Positions 7,289-15,356 of a DNA stretch of 19,775 nt are shown here, in pieces. This stretch comes from Chloroflexota bacterium (GTDB lineage: Bacteria; Chloroflexota; Dehalococcoidia; E44-bin15), in assembly GCA_015222405.1 (NCBI GenBank), contig JADFVG010000019.1, forward strand, positions 1-19,775, given 5' to 3'. Position numbers and translations under genes: made by a program. Below the pieces are notes generated by a model, which saw only the letters and a list, made by a program, of their open reading frames with translations, was not told where the DNA came from and ran no database searches. Numbering within the stretch: the stretch's first letter is position 1; each line of letters starts with the position of its first letter.

Positions 7289-9110
7289 GATAAAGCAGAG
7301 GCTGGATATAGTGGATGTGGTTTCAGATTATGTCACGCTGAGAAAGTCGGGGCGTAGCTTCAAGGCCCTGTGCCCATTTCACACCGAGAAGACCCCCTCC
7401 TTCTTCGTTTTCCCCGAGCGTCAGAGCTGGCGTTGCTTTGGCAGCTGCGCCACCGGCGGTGACATCTTCTCCTTTGTCATGAAAAAGGAGGGCATCGACT
7501 TCGGCCAGGCGCTCCGGCTCTTGGCTGAGAGGGCGGGGGTAACATTGGTATCGAAGCAACAGGGGAAGGCCGAGGAAGAGCAATGGGAAAGGCTTTACCA
7601 GGCAAATGATGCCGCCGCCCATTATTACCATCATCTGCTGCTTAATACGAAGACCGCTGAGAAAGCGAGAAGCCATCTCGAAGGGCGAGGTGTGGCTCAG
7701 GAAACGATGGCTAGCTTCCAGTTGGGGTTCAGCCCCAATAGCTGGGATGCATTGTGCAACTATCTGATAGATAAAGGCTATGGTGAGGATCAACTTCTGG
7801 CTGCCGGCTTAATTGTAGAAAAGGAGGGTGGGGGAAGGCGCGACCTATTTCGAAATCGTCTCATGTTTCCGATAAGGAATGCACAGGGGGCGGTGGTTGG
7901 CTTTGGTGGCCGCACCCTCGATGGCACCATGCCTAAGTATCTCAATTCCCCACAAACGGCGATCTTTGATAAAAGTGGCATTCTTTACGGCATCGATCGC
8001 GCTCAGGGGGCGATCAGGGAGCAGGGCTTAGCTATCATAGTTGAAGGCTACATGGATGTCATCGCTGCCCACCAGCAGGGCATAACCAATGTGGTTGCCT
8101 CCATGGGCACCTCCCTCACCGAGAAACAGATGATGCTGATTAAAAAACTGACCAGAAACCTTACCCTAGCGCTGGATGCTGATGCTGCTGGAGAGGAGGC
8201 TACCCTTCGCGGCTTAGAGATTGCGAGGCGGGCTTTCAGTGAGAGGCTGACTTCCGTGCCCGATTGGCTGGGAGGCACCTCCAGGCTCAAGGCAAACCTG
8301 AGAATTATCCTTCTCCCCCAGGGTATGGATCCCGATGAGGTAATCAGGGAGAGCCCGGAGACTTGGCGTCAGCTGGTTGTGGAGGCCGTGCCTTTAATGG
8401 ACTATTTCTTTAAAGCGGTGACATCGAAATTTGACATCAGCAGGGAAGAGGACAAAGCATTTGCTGCCGAGCAGCTTTTGCCCCTCATTTCGGAGATCGA
8501 GGATGCTGTGGAGCGGGAGCTCTATCTCAAAAGGCTCGCCGGCTTGATAGGAGTGAGTGAGAAGACGCTCGCAGCCAGAGCAGCTGAGCTGCGACCGACA
8601 AAGAGGGAGAGGGCGAGAAGGGCGGTATCGCTTTCCCCTGCCCAGCCTTTTCGCCACCCGCTGGAGGAATATTGTCTCTGCCTTTTGCTTCAGCATCCGG
8701 AGCTGAGGGAAAGGGGGGAGCAGCTTTTGCCTGAATACTTCGAAAGCACAGAAAACCGCGAGCTTTTCCTTGCTTGGCATGATTCCCTGGGGATGGAGAT
8801 GCTGCGCCAGAGCCTCGATGTCAATCTCCATCATCATCTTGATTCGTTGATCAACAGGGCACTGCCTCCTGCCAGTGAGAGCGAATTTGAGGCCGCCTTT
8901 GTCGATTGTCTACGGCGGCTGGAGGAGCAAAGGCTGAGAAGATTGAAAGCGCTGGAGGAGGTGCTCATTGCTGAGGCGGAGTCCGAGGGCGATAGAAACG
9001 TAATAACAGAGCCGGTGGAAACGCTGCTTCAAAAGGCATTAAAACCAAGTACCCAGTTAAAAGACGTGTTCGAAAAAGGAAGAAGAGAGCAAGAAGGAGC
9101 ACAACAATGA
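7272..9110 (+). CDS. dnaG: DNA primase
   Basis: 612 residues. Synthesises RNA primers at the replication fork. N-terminal CHC2 zinc ribbon: C34, H37 (CPFH), C55 and C59 (CFGSC). The last pair is spaced CX3C, not the CX2C of E. coli. The catalytic core follows, with FGGRTLDG and the TOPRIM motifs EGYMD (258-262) and LDADAAG (about 299). The C-terminal region (about 480-612) is helical and probably carries the helicase-binding domain, though it is poorly conserved. The ATG at 7272 has GGAGG (7261-7265) 6 bases upstream and gives the family N-terminus MSAIDEIKQRLDIVDVVS. Its first 17 bases lie inside dgt and its TGA overlaps the rpoD ATG, so dgt-dnaG-rpoD is one coupled unit, a version of the bacterial macromolecular-synthesis operon. 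Confidence 0.97.
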   Translation: MSAIDEIKQRLDIVDVVSDYVTLRKSGRSFKALCPFHTEKTPSFFVFPERQSWRCFGSCATGGDIFSFVMKKEGIDFGQALRLLAERAGVTLVSKQQGKAEEEQWERLYQANDAAAHYYHHLLLNTKTAEKARSHLEGRGVAQETMASFQLGFSPNSWDALCNYLIDKGYGEDQLLAAGLIVEKEGGGRRDLFRNRLMFPIRNAQGAVVGFGGRTLDGTMPKYLNSPQTAIFDKSGILYGIDRAQGAIREQGLAIIVEGYMDVIAAHQQGITNVVASMGTSLTEKQMMLIKKLTRNLTLALDADAAGEEATLRGLEIARRAFSERLTSVPDWLGGTSRLKANLRIILLPQGMDPDEVIRESPETWRQLVVEAVPLMDYFFKAVTSKFDISREEDKAFAAEQLLPLISEIEDAVERELYLKRLAGLIGVSEKTLAARAAELRPTKRERARRAVSLSPAQPFRHPLEEYCLCLLLQHPELRERGEQLLPEYFESTENRELFLAWHDSLGMEMLRQSLDVNLHHHLDSLINRALPPASESEFEAAFVDCLRRLEEQRLRRLKALEEVLIAEAESEGDRNVITEPVETLLQKALKPSTQLKDVFEKGRREQEGAQQ

Positions 9111-10642
9111 GCCCGGGAGAGAGCGAACACCTAGATAGGCTTAGTCCCAAGAAAAAGGGCTTTGGACATTCGGATGACCTCTCTGAGATGAGGTCGAATC
9201 ATGGCCTCGATCAGCTAGAGGACATCTATAGCGTTCTATCTGGCAGCGACACGATTATTGAGGAAGTGAGAAGGCCAGAGGAGGTAGCTGGGTCGGAGGA
9301 AGTGGAGGAGCCGAAGCCTGAAATTGAACCTGAGGCGGAGCTGGAAACGGCACTGGAGGAGCAAGAGGTCATCGATGACCCGGTGCGCATGTACCTTCGT
9401 GAGATTGGCAGGGTATCCCTTTTGAGCGCCGCTGATGAGAAGTCCCTGGCAAGCAAGATGGAGCTAGATCGGCACGCGAGTAACATTGAGCAGGATTGGT
9501 CGGACAGATTTGGCAGACCGGCTTCTGCCGCTAATGTCATGCTCACTGTCCTGGAGCGGCTGTGCCAATCTTCCCCTCTTGTCGATATTGTGGCCGAAGA
9601 GCTTCGCTTGCGTCCATCAGTGAGTCTCCGGGAACTGGCCTCGGAACCCGTGGTCCGCTCTGCCATAGATAACGTGGTCAGTCAGGGACTAATAGGGGCC
9701 GTCGCTGAGAGAACGGGGGAAACTCCTACCGAGGTGGAACGAGCGCTGGTGAGCCTGTCATTAGATAGCCGCCTGTTACCGACGCCGATCCTGGAGGTCA
9801 TGGGTGATAAAACCATCGCTGAGATAAGCACCCTATTACATGACCCTCGCTTCCTTGCTTCCCTCTTGGCCAGAGAAAGGGAAATGGAGGCCCATCTGGA
9901 GGCCATCGACCGCGAGGCAGCGCAGTCGGAGAAGCACCTTACTGAGGCCAATCTGCGACTGGTCGTCAGCATAGCCAAGAAGTATATCGGCAGAGGGATG
10001 TCTCTTCTCGACCTGATTCAGGAGGGCAACATAGGGCTGATAAGGGCAGTGGAGAAGTTCGATTATCGCAAGGGCTACAAATTTAGCACCTACGCCACTT
10101 GGTGGATCAGGCAGGCGATTACCAGGGCCATCGCAGACCAAGCTCGCACTATTCGCATCCCGGTTCACATGGTGGAGACCATAAACAAGCTGCTTCGCAT
10201 CAGCCGGCGCCTGGTTCAGGAGTACGGACGGGAGCCCACCAGCGAGGAGATCGGAGAGGGGATGGACATCACCCCGGAAAAGGTGCGGGAGATCATTAAG
10301 GTGTCCCAGGAGCCAGTATCGCTGGAGACCCCGGTCGGTGAGGAGGAGAATAGCCATCTTGGCGACTTCATTGAGGATCGTGGCACCAAGGCACCTGCTG
10401 ACGTGGCCTCTCATCAGCTTCTCAAAGAGCAAATCGATGATGTGCTTTCCTCCCTCAATCCCAGAGAGCGGCGGGTGCTTCAACTGAGGTTTGGCCTAGA
10501 GGACGGGCGCAGCCGCACCCTGGAGGAGGTAGGCCGGGAGTTTGGCGTCACTAGAGAGCGCATTCGCCAGATCGAGGCCAAGGCGCTGAGGAAGCTGCGC
10601 CATCCAAGCCGCTCAAAAAAGCTAAAAGATTACTTAGAGTAG
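9107..10642 (+). CDS. rpoD: RNA polymerase principal sigma factor (sigma-70)
   Basis: 511 residues. Directs RNA polymerase to housekeeping promoters. The N-terminal ~88 residues are acidic and weakly conserved (reduced region 1.1). Region 1.2 starts at DDPVRMYLREIG (about 90). A non-conserved insert of about 150 residues separates it from region 2 (about 276-362: NLRLVVSIAKKY, DLIQEGNIGLIRAVEKFDY, FSTYATWWIRQAI). Region 3 covers about 365-430 and region 4 about 450-511, with the helix-turn-helix TLEEVGREFGVTRERIRQIE. The start shares ATGA with the dnaG stop and has AGAAGGAG upstream. Full regions 1.2-4 mark it as a primary rather than an alternative sigma factor. Confidence 0.97.
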   Translation: MSPGESEHLDRLSPKKKGFGHSDDLSEMRSNHGLDQLEDIYSVLSGSDTIIEEVRRPEEVAGSEEVEEPKPEIEPEAELETALEEQEVIDDPVRMYLREIGRVSLLSAADEKSLASKMELDRHASNIEQDWSDRFGRPASAANVMLTVLERLCQSSPLVDIVAEELRLRPSVSLRELASEPVVRSAIDNVVSQGLIGAVAERTGETPTEVERALVSLSLDSRLLPTPILEVMGDKTIAEISTLLHDPRFLASLLAREREMEAHLEAIDREAAQSEKHLTEANLRLVVSIAKKYIGRGMSLLDLIQEGNIGLIRAVEKFDYRKGYKFSTYATWWIRQAITRAIADQARTIRIPVHMVETINKLLRISRRLVQEYGREPTSEEIGEGMDITPEKVREIIKVSQEPVSLETPVGEEENSHLGDFIEDRGTKAPADVASHQLLKEQIDDVLSSLNPRERRVLQLRFGLEDGRSRTLEEVGREFGVTRERIRQIEAKALRKLRHPSRSKKLKDYLE

Positions 10643-10649
10643 GGCGATT

Positions 10650-11249
10650 TTGCAGGCAGTAAGAACTATCTTTCTCTTTTTCGGCGCCGTCTTCGCCTTG
10701 TTGATGATCGCTATCGGCATCGGTGGTTATCTCATCACTGGTCCCGCAGCCAGGGAGGTGGGGGCTAACTCGGTAGAGATAACCGAGGAGGCGGCACAGA
10801 GATTGGACGATAAGATCGACGCCTTGGAGCAAGAGATAGATGCAGCCATCGCGAGGGGGGAGCATAGGCGAGTTGCCTTACTTATCACCGAGGAGGAAGC
10901 CACCTCCAAGATAAAGGCGCTCTCTGATGAGGGCGAGATCGGCATCGATATTGACCATATTCAGGTCTGTTTCATTGATGGCAGGGTGCACGTATTTACC
11001 AAGATTGATTTTCTCATCAGCGTGCAGGTGTCGCTTCAAGCTGAAATAGAGGTCAATGACGGAGACATCGAAATTAAAATTAAGAGCTTCAATGCGGGTC
11101 GTATTTCCGTCCCCAGAACACTAATTGACCAGGTAATGAGAGCCGTTATGAGGATGGCGGACGAGAGGTTTGAGGAGGATATCGACGTAGAATTAGAGCA
11201 AATCACCGTTGGGAACGGTCAGATGATTGTTACCGGGGTGACCAAGTAG
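10650..11249 (+). CDS. membrane-anchored protein of unknown function, YpmS/lipid-binding-like
   Basis: 199 residues from a TTG start 7 bases after rpoD, with AGGG at 10641-10644. Any later start would remove the N-terminal hydrophobic helix (about 7-29), so TTG is preferred. After the helix comes a Glu-rich helical stretch (about 43-70), then LLITEEEATSKI and alternating short strands (VHVFTKIDF, VQVSLQAEIEV, DIEIKIKSF) and a helix before a final strand pair. Membrane-tethered proteins of the YpmS/DUF2140 or DUF2993 type share this layout of anchor, TEEE helix and long beta-sheet, and some bind lipids. The resemblance is from memory of the pattern, not a search. It likely acts outside the membrane. 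Co-transcription with rpoD is the only functional hint. Confidence 0.8.
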   Translation: MQAVRTIFLFFGAVFALLMIAIGIGGYLITGPAAREVGANSVEITEEAAQRLDDKIDALEQEIDAAIARGEHRRVALLITEEEATSKIKALSDEGEIGIDIDHIQVCFIDGRVHVFTKIDFLISVQVSLQAEIEVNDGDIEIKIKSFNAGRISVPRTLIDQVMRAVMRMADERFEEDIDVELEQITVGNGQMIVTGVTK

Positions 11250-11255
11250 TTTTTT

Positions 11256-12575
11256 CTAGCGGAGCATGTCGAGCAGGCCTCTTCCGCGTGTCATCTGCCT
11301 CACCAGTTTTTGTGTCTGGCGAAACTGATTTAAGAGTTGATTAACATCCTGTGGCGTTGTGCCACTGCCTCGGGCGATGCGGCGTCTTCTGTGACCATCG
11401 ATGATATCCGGGTTGCGGCGCTCCTCGGGGGTCATAGAAAGGATAATGGCCTCGATTTTTTTAATTTTCCCTTCGTCCATCTCGATAGGGCCGCGGCGAG
11501 CGATGGCGGAAAGTCCGGGGATCATCTCCACCAGTTGACTTAGAGGCCCCATCTTCTGCATCTGTTCCAGTTGCAATAGAAAGTCCTCGAGGTCGAGGGT
11601 GGCATGGCGGAGCTTCTTCTCCAGCTTTTTTGCCTGCTCGGCATCGAAGGTCTTTTCCGCCTTTTCGACGAGGGTGAGCATATCCCCCATGCCTAAGATG
11701 CGTGATGCCAAACGGTCGGGGTGGAAGGTTTCGAAGGCATCTGTCTTTTCCCCGGTTCCGATGAACTTAATCGGCACCCCGGTAACCGTTTTGATCGACA
11801 GGGCCGCCCCGCCGCGGGCATCGCCATCCATTTTGGTCAGGATCAGCCCGGTGAGCCCCATTTTGGCGTGGAACTCCTCGGCGGCGCGCACCGCGTCTTG
11901 GCCGGTCATGGCGTCCACCACCAGGAGCACCTCGGAGGGTTTGAGCTCCCGCTTCATCCTGGCCACTTCCTCCATCATGGCTTCATCGATGTGGAGGCGA
12001 CCTCCGGTGTCGGCGATGACCCAGGCGCAAGCCAGCTCTGCGGCCCGCTTCAGGGAATGAGCACAGATGGATACTGGCTTCGATGATATATCTTCCCGGT
12101 AAATCGGGATGTCAAGCTGGTTGCCGAGCACGACTAGCTGCTCTATGGCGGCTGGTCGACGCAGGTCGGCGGCAACGAGTAGGGGACGTTGCCCCGAGCT
12201 TTTCAGGTGCAGGGCGAGCTTTGCCGCAGTGGTTGTTTTCCCCGAGCCCTGGAGCCCGACCAGCATCACCATTGTTGGGGGGTGGCTGGCCTGCGCTAGC
12301 GGACTGGGACCCTCGCCCAAAATGGCAATAAGCTCCTCATTGACGATCTTGACCACCTGCTGAGCCGGGGTCAGGCTTTCCAATACCTGGGCCTCCAGGG
12401 AGCGCTCGCGCACCTGGGCGATGAAATCCTTCACCACCTTGAAGTGGACATCGGCCTCAAGGAGGGCGAGTCTCACCTCCCTGAGTGCCTCATCGATGTC
12501 CCTCTCTGTGAGCCTACCCTTGCTGCTGAGACGGCTAAAAACGCTGCCCAGCTTTTGCGACAAAACCTCAAACAT
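11256..12575 (-). CDS. ffh: signal recognition particle GTPase
   Basis: 439 residues. Binds signal peptides and 4.5S/SRP RNA and brings ribosomes to FtsY at the membrane. The N domain is residues 1-95. The G domain has the P-loop GLQGSGKTT (107-115), DLRRPAA (137-143), the G3 motif as DTGGR (189-193; DTAGR in E. coli), TKMD (247-250) and DARGG (252-256). The methionine-bearing M domain runs from about 300 to the end, with the RNA-binding segment RIARGSGTTPQDV (399-411). The ATG at 12575 has GGGGGAGAA immediately upstream. It converges on the rpoD operon with only 6 bases between stops, and is divergent from the SbcC-like gene. Full length and intact. Confidence 0.96.
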   Translation of the reverse strand: MFEVLSQKLGSVFSRLSSKGRLTERDIDEALREVRLALLEADVHFKVVKDFIAQVRERSLEAQVLESLTPAQQVVKIVNEELIAILGEGPSPLAQASHPPTMVMLVGLQGSGKTTTAAKLALHLKSSGQRPLLVAADLRRPAAIEQLVVLGNQLDIPIYREDISSKPVSICAHSLKRAAELACAWVIADTGGRLHIDEAMMEEVARMKRELKPSEVLLVVDAMTGQDAVRAAEEFHAKMGLTGLILTKMDGDARGGAALSIKTVTGVPIKFIGTGEKTDAFETFHPDRLASRILGMGDMLTLVEKAEKTFDAEQAKKLEKKLRHATLDLEDFLLQLEQMQKMGPLSQLVEMIPGLSAIARRGPIEMDEGKIKKIEAIILSMTPEERRNPDIIDGHRRRRIARGSGTTPQDVNQLLNQFRQTQKLVRQMTRGRGLLDMLR

Positions 12576-12592
12576 TTCTCCCCCAACTTAAT

Positions 12593-12621
12593 ATATTAAT
12601 TGCCCCAGCGTCTGTGGTCAA
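12593..12621 (-). promoter_or_regulatory. candidate promoter for ffh
   Basis: On the minus strand, TTGACC (12616-12621), a 17-base spacer and TAATAT (12593-12598) lie upstream of the ffh ATG. The predicted start is near 12586, leaving an 11-base leader that still contains the Shine-Dalgarno. The -35 is 5/6 and the -10 is 4/6. Confidence 0.5.
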
Positions 12622-12670
12622 GCGAGCTAAAGCGGGGGCATTAGATTCAAACCTCGAATCGTGGTAGGGA

Positions 12671-12699
12671 TTGACCAGCATCGCCCGCAGTGCCACAAT
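12671..12699 (+). promoter_or_regulatory. candidate promoter for the SbcC-like gene
   Basis: TTGACC (12671-12676), a 17-base spacer and CACAAT (12694-12699), with a predicted start near 12706, 21 bases before ATG 12727. It is back to back with the ffh promoter in the 151-base divergent interval. Confidence 0.45.
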
Positions 12700-12726
12700 G
12701 AGGGCAGCCTTTCCGAGGAGGGCGAA

Positions 12727-15297
12727 ATGATCCCCATTAAGCTGGCGCTCAAGAACTTCATGTGCTATCGAGATAATGTGCCTCCCCTTTCCTTCGATGG
12801 CATTCACGTCGCTTGCCTCTGTGGTGACAACGGCAATGGAAAGTCTGCGCTCCTTGATGCTATTACCTGGGCACTCTGGGGCAAGACGAGGGCAAAAAGC
12901 GATGACGAGCTCATCCATGTGGGCAGGACGGAGATGGAGGTGGAATTTGAGTTCGCTTCAGGTCGAGACCGATACCGCGTGCTTCGCAAGCGGGCTAGAC
13001 CGAGGGTGAGCCGATCAGGGCATTCCCTCCTCGACCTTCAGATAGCCACTGACCAAGGCTTCAGGCCGATTACAGGGAGCTCCATTCGAGAGACACAGCA
13101 CAAGATCATCGAAATCCTGCGCATGGACTATGATACCTTCATCAACAGTGCCTTTCTGCTCCAGGGTCGTGCCGATGAGTTCACTGTAAAGCCTCCCTCG
13201 GAGCGTAAAGAGGTCCTCGCCCGGATCCTTGACCTTTCCTTGTACGATGAGCTGGAGGAGCGGGCTAAAATCCGCGCCCGGGAAAGGGAGAGCCGGTCTC
13301 AGGAGCTTTCCCACGCCATCGCCGAGATCGACAGCGAGCTTGCCCGCAAGGGGGAGTATGAGGCCGAGCTTGGCGGGATGCGGGAGGCCATCGCTGAACT
13401 GGAAAGGGACCTGAAGGGGCAGGAGAGCAGGGTCAATGCGCTCAGGGAGCGGAAGCAAGAACTCGATTTCAAGAGGGAGCAATTGGCGCAGCTAGAGGAG
13501 CGCATTTCTCAGGCGCAGAGGGAACTCGCCTACCTGAGGAGCGGGGCTGAGGAACATCGAGAGAAGGTCAGGGAGTATGAGGGGGTCATCAGCGAGCGCA
13601 AGGCCATTGAGGAAGGATTTCAAAGGCTTGTTGAGGCAAAGAGGGATAACGAGGAGCTGAATAGTAAAGCCATAATATGGGTCAATGCCAACAGTCGTCG
13701 CTCGCAACTGGAACAGGCGGTGGCAAAGGCGAAGGGAGAACTGGAGACCGAGCAAAGGATCGGGCAAGACAAGGTTGGGCAACTGGAGCCCAAGGTCAAC
13801 ATGCTTCCCCAATTTGAGACGGAACTAACCCAGGCACAGGGGCAAGTGGCTGAGCTGGCAGCATGGGAGGAGGAGCTCGGGCAAAAGCGGCACCACGCCC
13901 AGGAGCTCTCAAGCGAAGTTCATCTTCTGGAGGCCCAATGTGCCCAACTGGAGGAGGAGATAAGGACCTTGGAGGAAAAGATCGACCTGCTCACCCCAGA
14001 GGAGGCAAGGTGCCCCCTGTGCGAGACGGAGCTTGGAATTGAGGGCCGGAATAGGATTATGGCCAAATATGAGCAGGATAGAAAGGGCAAAGGGGAGGCT
14101 TTAGCCGCGAACCGACGCCAGCTTGATAACACAAAAAAGGAGCACCGCTCTTTGGAGGCTGAGGTAGCCCAGCTAGAGGAGAGGATAAAGAGGGAGCGTG
14201 CCGCGGGCGAGGCTCGGGTGAATACCCTGGAAGGGAAGATCACCGAGGCCAAGCAGGCTGAAGTGGAGCTTGCCCATGAGAAGGAGCGCCTCACCGCTTT
14301 AGAGGAGCGCCTGGCAAAGGCGGAATTTGCCCTTGAAGAACAAAGGGGGCTAGGGGAGGTATTGGCCCAACTGGATGAGCTGGGATATGACTCTGAGAGG
14401 CATGATGAGGTGCGGCGTCGCTTGGCAGAGGTCGAGGTTTATGAAGCCATGCAGCGTAATCTGGAGCAGGCTCAGGGCTCCATCGACCGCGAGCGGGAGA
14501 GCCTGGCGGAGGCGGAACAGGCGGCCTCGGCTAAGGAAGCCGACCTCTCGGCGGAAGCACAAAAAGGGGAAGCCCTATCCCAGGCATTGGCTGCTCTCCC
14601 CGAGGTAGAGGCAGAGCTGGCAGAGGCGCAGCAAGTTTATGACGCCTTCCTCGAAAGGCAGCGCAAAGGGCGTGACAAATTGGTAGAGGTGAAAACAAGG
14701 CTCAAGGACCTCACTCTTCGGGAGCAAAGCAAGGCGGAAAAGAAGAAGGAATTGCTCCAGGCCTCGAGGGAGAAGGGAATCTATGATGAATTGGCTGCTG
14801 CCTTTGGCAAGAAGGGGATTCAGGCCTGGATCATTGAACAAGCGCTCCCTGAGATCGAGGAGGAGGCGAATCGGCTCCTCTCCCGGATGACCGATAACCG
14901 GATGCATGTCAAGATGGAGACTCAGCGCGCTTATAAGACCAAAAAGGCTGAGACCTTGGAGACCCTTGATATAAATACTTCCGATGAGCTGGGCACACGG
15001 CGCTATGAGATGTATAGCGGCGGTGAAGCCTTCCGCATCAACTTTGCCCTGCGCATCGCCCTCTCCAAGCTCCTGGCGCGGCGAGCAGGAGCCCCACTTC
15101 CAACCCTGTTCATCGACGAGGGCTTTGACACCCAGGACAGTAGCGGCAAGGAGAAGCTGATCGAGGCCATAAACTCCATTCAGGACGACTTTGAGAAAAT
15201 CATCGTCATCACCCACATCGACGAGCTAAAGGATGCCTTCCCGGTGAGAATCGACGTGACCAAGACACCCGAAGGCTCAATGATCGAGGTGAGCTAG
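12727..15297 (+). CDS. SbcC/Rad50-like SMC-family ATPase
   Basis: 856 residues. SbcC/Rad50 pairs with an SbcD/Mre11 nuclease to process DNA ends and hairpins. The N-terminal half-ATPase has Walker A GDNGNGKS (33-40) and the Q-loop region SAFLLQGRADEFT. Two long Glu/Lys/Arg/Gln-rich coiled-coil arms (about 170-700) meet at a zinc hook CPLC (C429, C432), almost exactly mid-protein as expected. The C-terminal half has the signature YSGGEAFRINFALR (763-776), Walker B with TLFIDEGFDT (about 793-802) and the H-loop ITHIDEL. The ATG at 12727 follows GAGGAGGGCGAA; the open frame back to 12661 covers the promoter. No SbcD gene is in the window: the next gene is GyrI-like and the divergent neighbour is ffh. 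The partner must be elsewhere, or it works alone. Confidence 0.92.
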   Translation: MIPIKLALKNFMCYRDNVPPLSFDGIHVACLCGDNGNGKSALLDAITWALWGKTRAKSDDELIHVGRTEMEVEFEFASGRDRYRVLRKRARPRVSRSGHSLLDLQIATDQGFRPITGSSIRETQHKIIEILRMDYDTFINSAFLLQGRADEFTVKPPSERKEVLARILDLSLYDELEERAKIRARERESRSQELSHAIAEIDSELARKGEYEAELGGMREAIAELERDLKGQESRVNALRERKQELDFKREQLAQLEERISQAQRELAYLRSGAEEHREKVREYEGVISERKAIEEGFQRLVEAKRDNEELNSKAIIWVNANSRRSQLEQAVAKAKGELETEQRIGQDKVGQLEPKVNMLPQFETELTQAQGQVAELAAWEEELGQKRHHAQELSSEVHLLEAQCAQLEEEIRTLEEKIDLLTPEEARCPLCETELGIEGRNRIMAKYEQDRKGKGEALAANRRQLDNTKKEHRSLEAEVAQLEERIKRERAAGEARVNTLEGKITEAKQAEVELAHEKERLTALEERLAKAEFALEEQRGLGEVLAQLDELGYDSERHDEVRRRLAEVEVYEAMQRNLEQAQGSIDRERESLAEAEQAASAKEADLSAEAQKGEALSQALAALPEVEAELAEAQQVYDAFLERQRKGRDKLVEVKTRLKDLTLREQSKAEKKKELLQASREKGIYDELAAAFGKKGIQAWIIEQALPEIEEEANRLLSRMTDNRMHVKMETQRAYKTKKAETLETLDINTSDELGTRRYEMYSGGEAFRINFALRIALSKLLARRAGAPLPTLFIDEGFDTQDSSGKEKLIEAINSIQDDFEKIIVITHIDELKDAFPVRIDVTKTPEGSMIEVS

Positions 15298-15300
15298 GAA

Positions 15301-15327
15301 TTGACAGCGGGCGGTTTTGCGTTTAAT
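15301..15327 (+). promoter_or_regulatory. candidate promoter for the GyrI-like gene
   Basis: A perfect TTGACA (15301-15306) starts 4 bases after the SbcC stop. The best -10 is TTTAAT (15322-15327) with a short 15-base spacer; TAATCT at 15324-15329 gives 17 bases but a poorer hexamer. Either would start transcription before the GAGGAGG ribosome site of the next gene. Confidence 0.4.
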
Positions 15328-15356
15328 CTTTTCCACACAGCTCTGAGGAGGGTTAA

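Noticed and set aside
11205..11255. Possible intrinsic terminator at the end of the rpoD operon: hairpin ACCGTT-GGG-AACGGT and six T at 11250-11255.
   Set aside because: The stem is 30 bases before the T-run and lies in coding sequence; the only stem next to the T-run has 5 pairs and a long loop.
12568..12918. 116-codon minus-strand open frame running out of ffh across the divergent promoter region.
   Set aside because: It overlaps the start of the SbcC-like gene and both promoters, with no recognisable motif or ribosome site.
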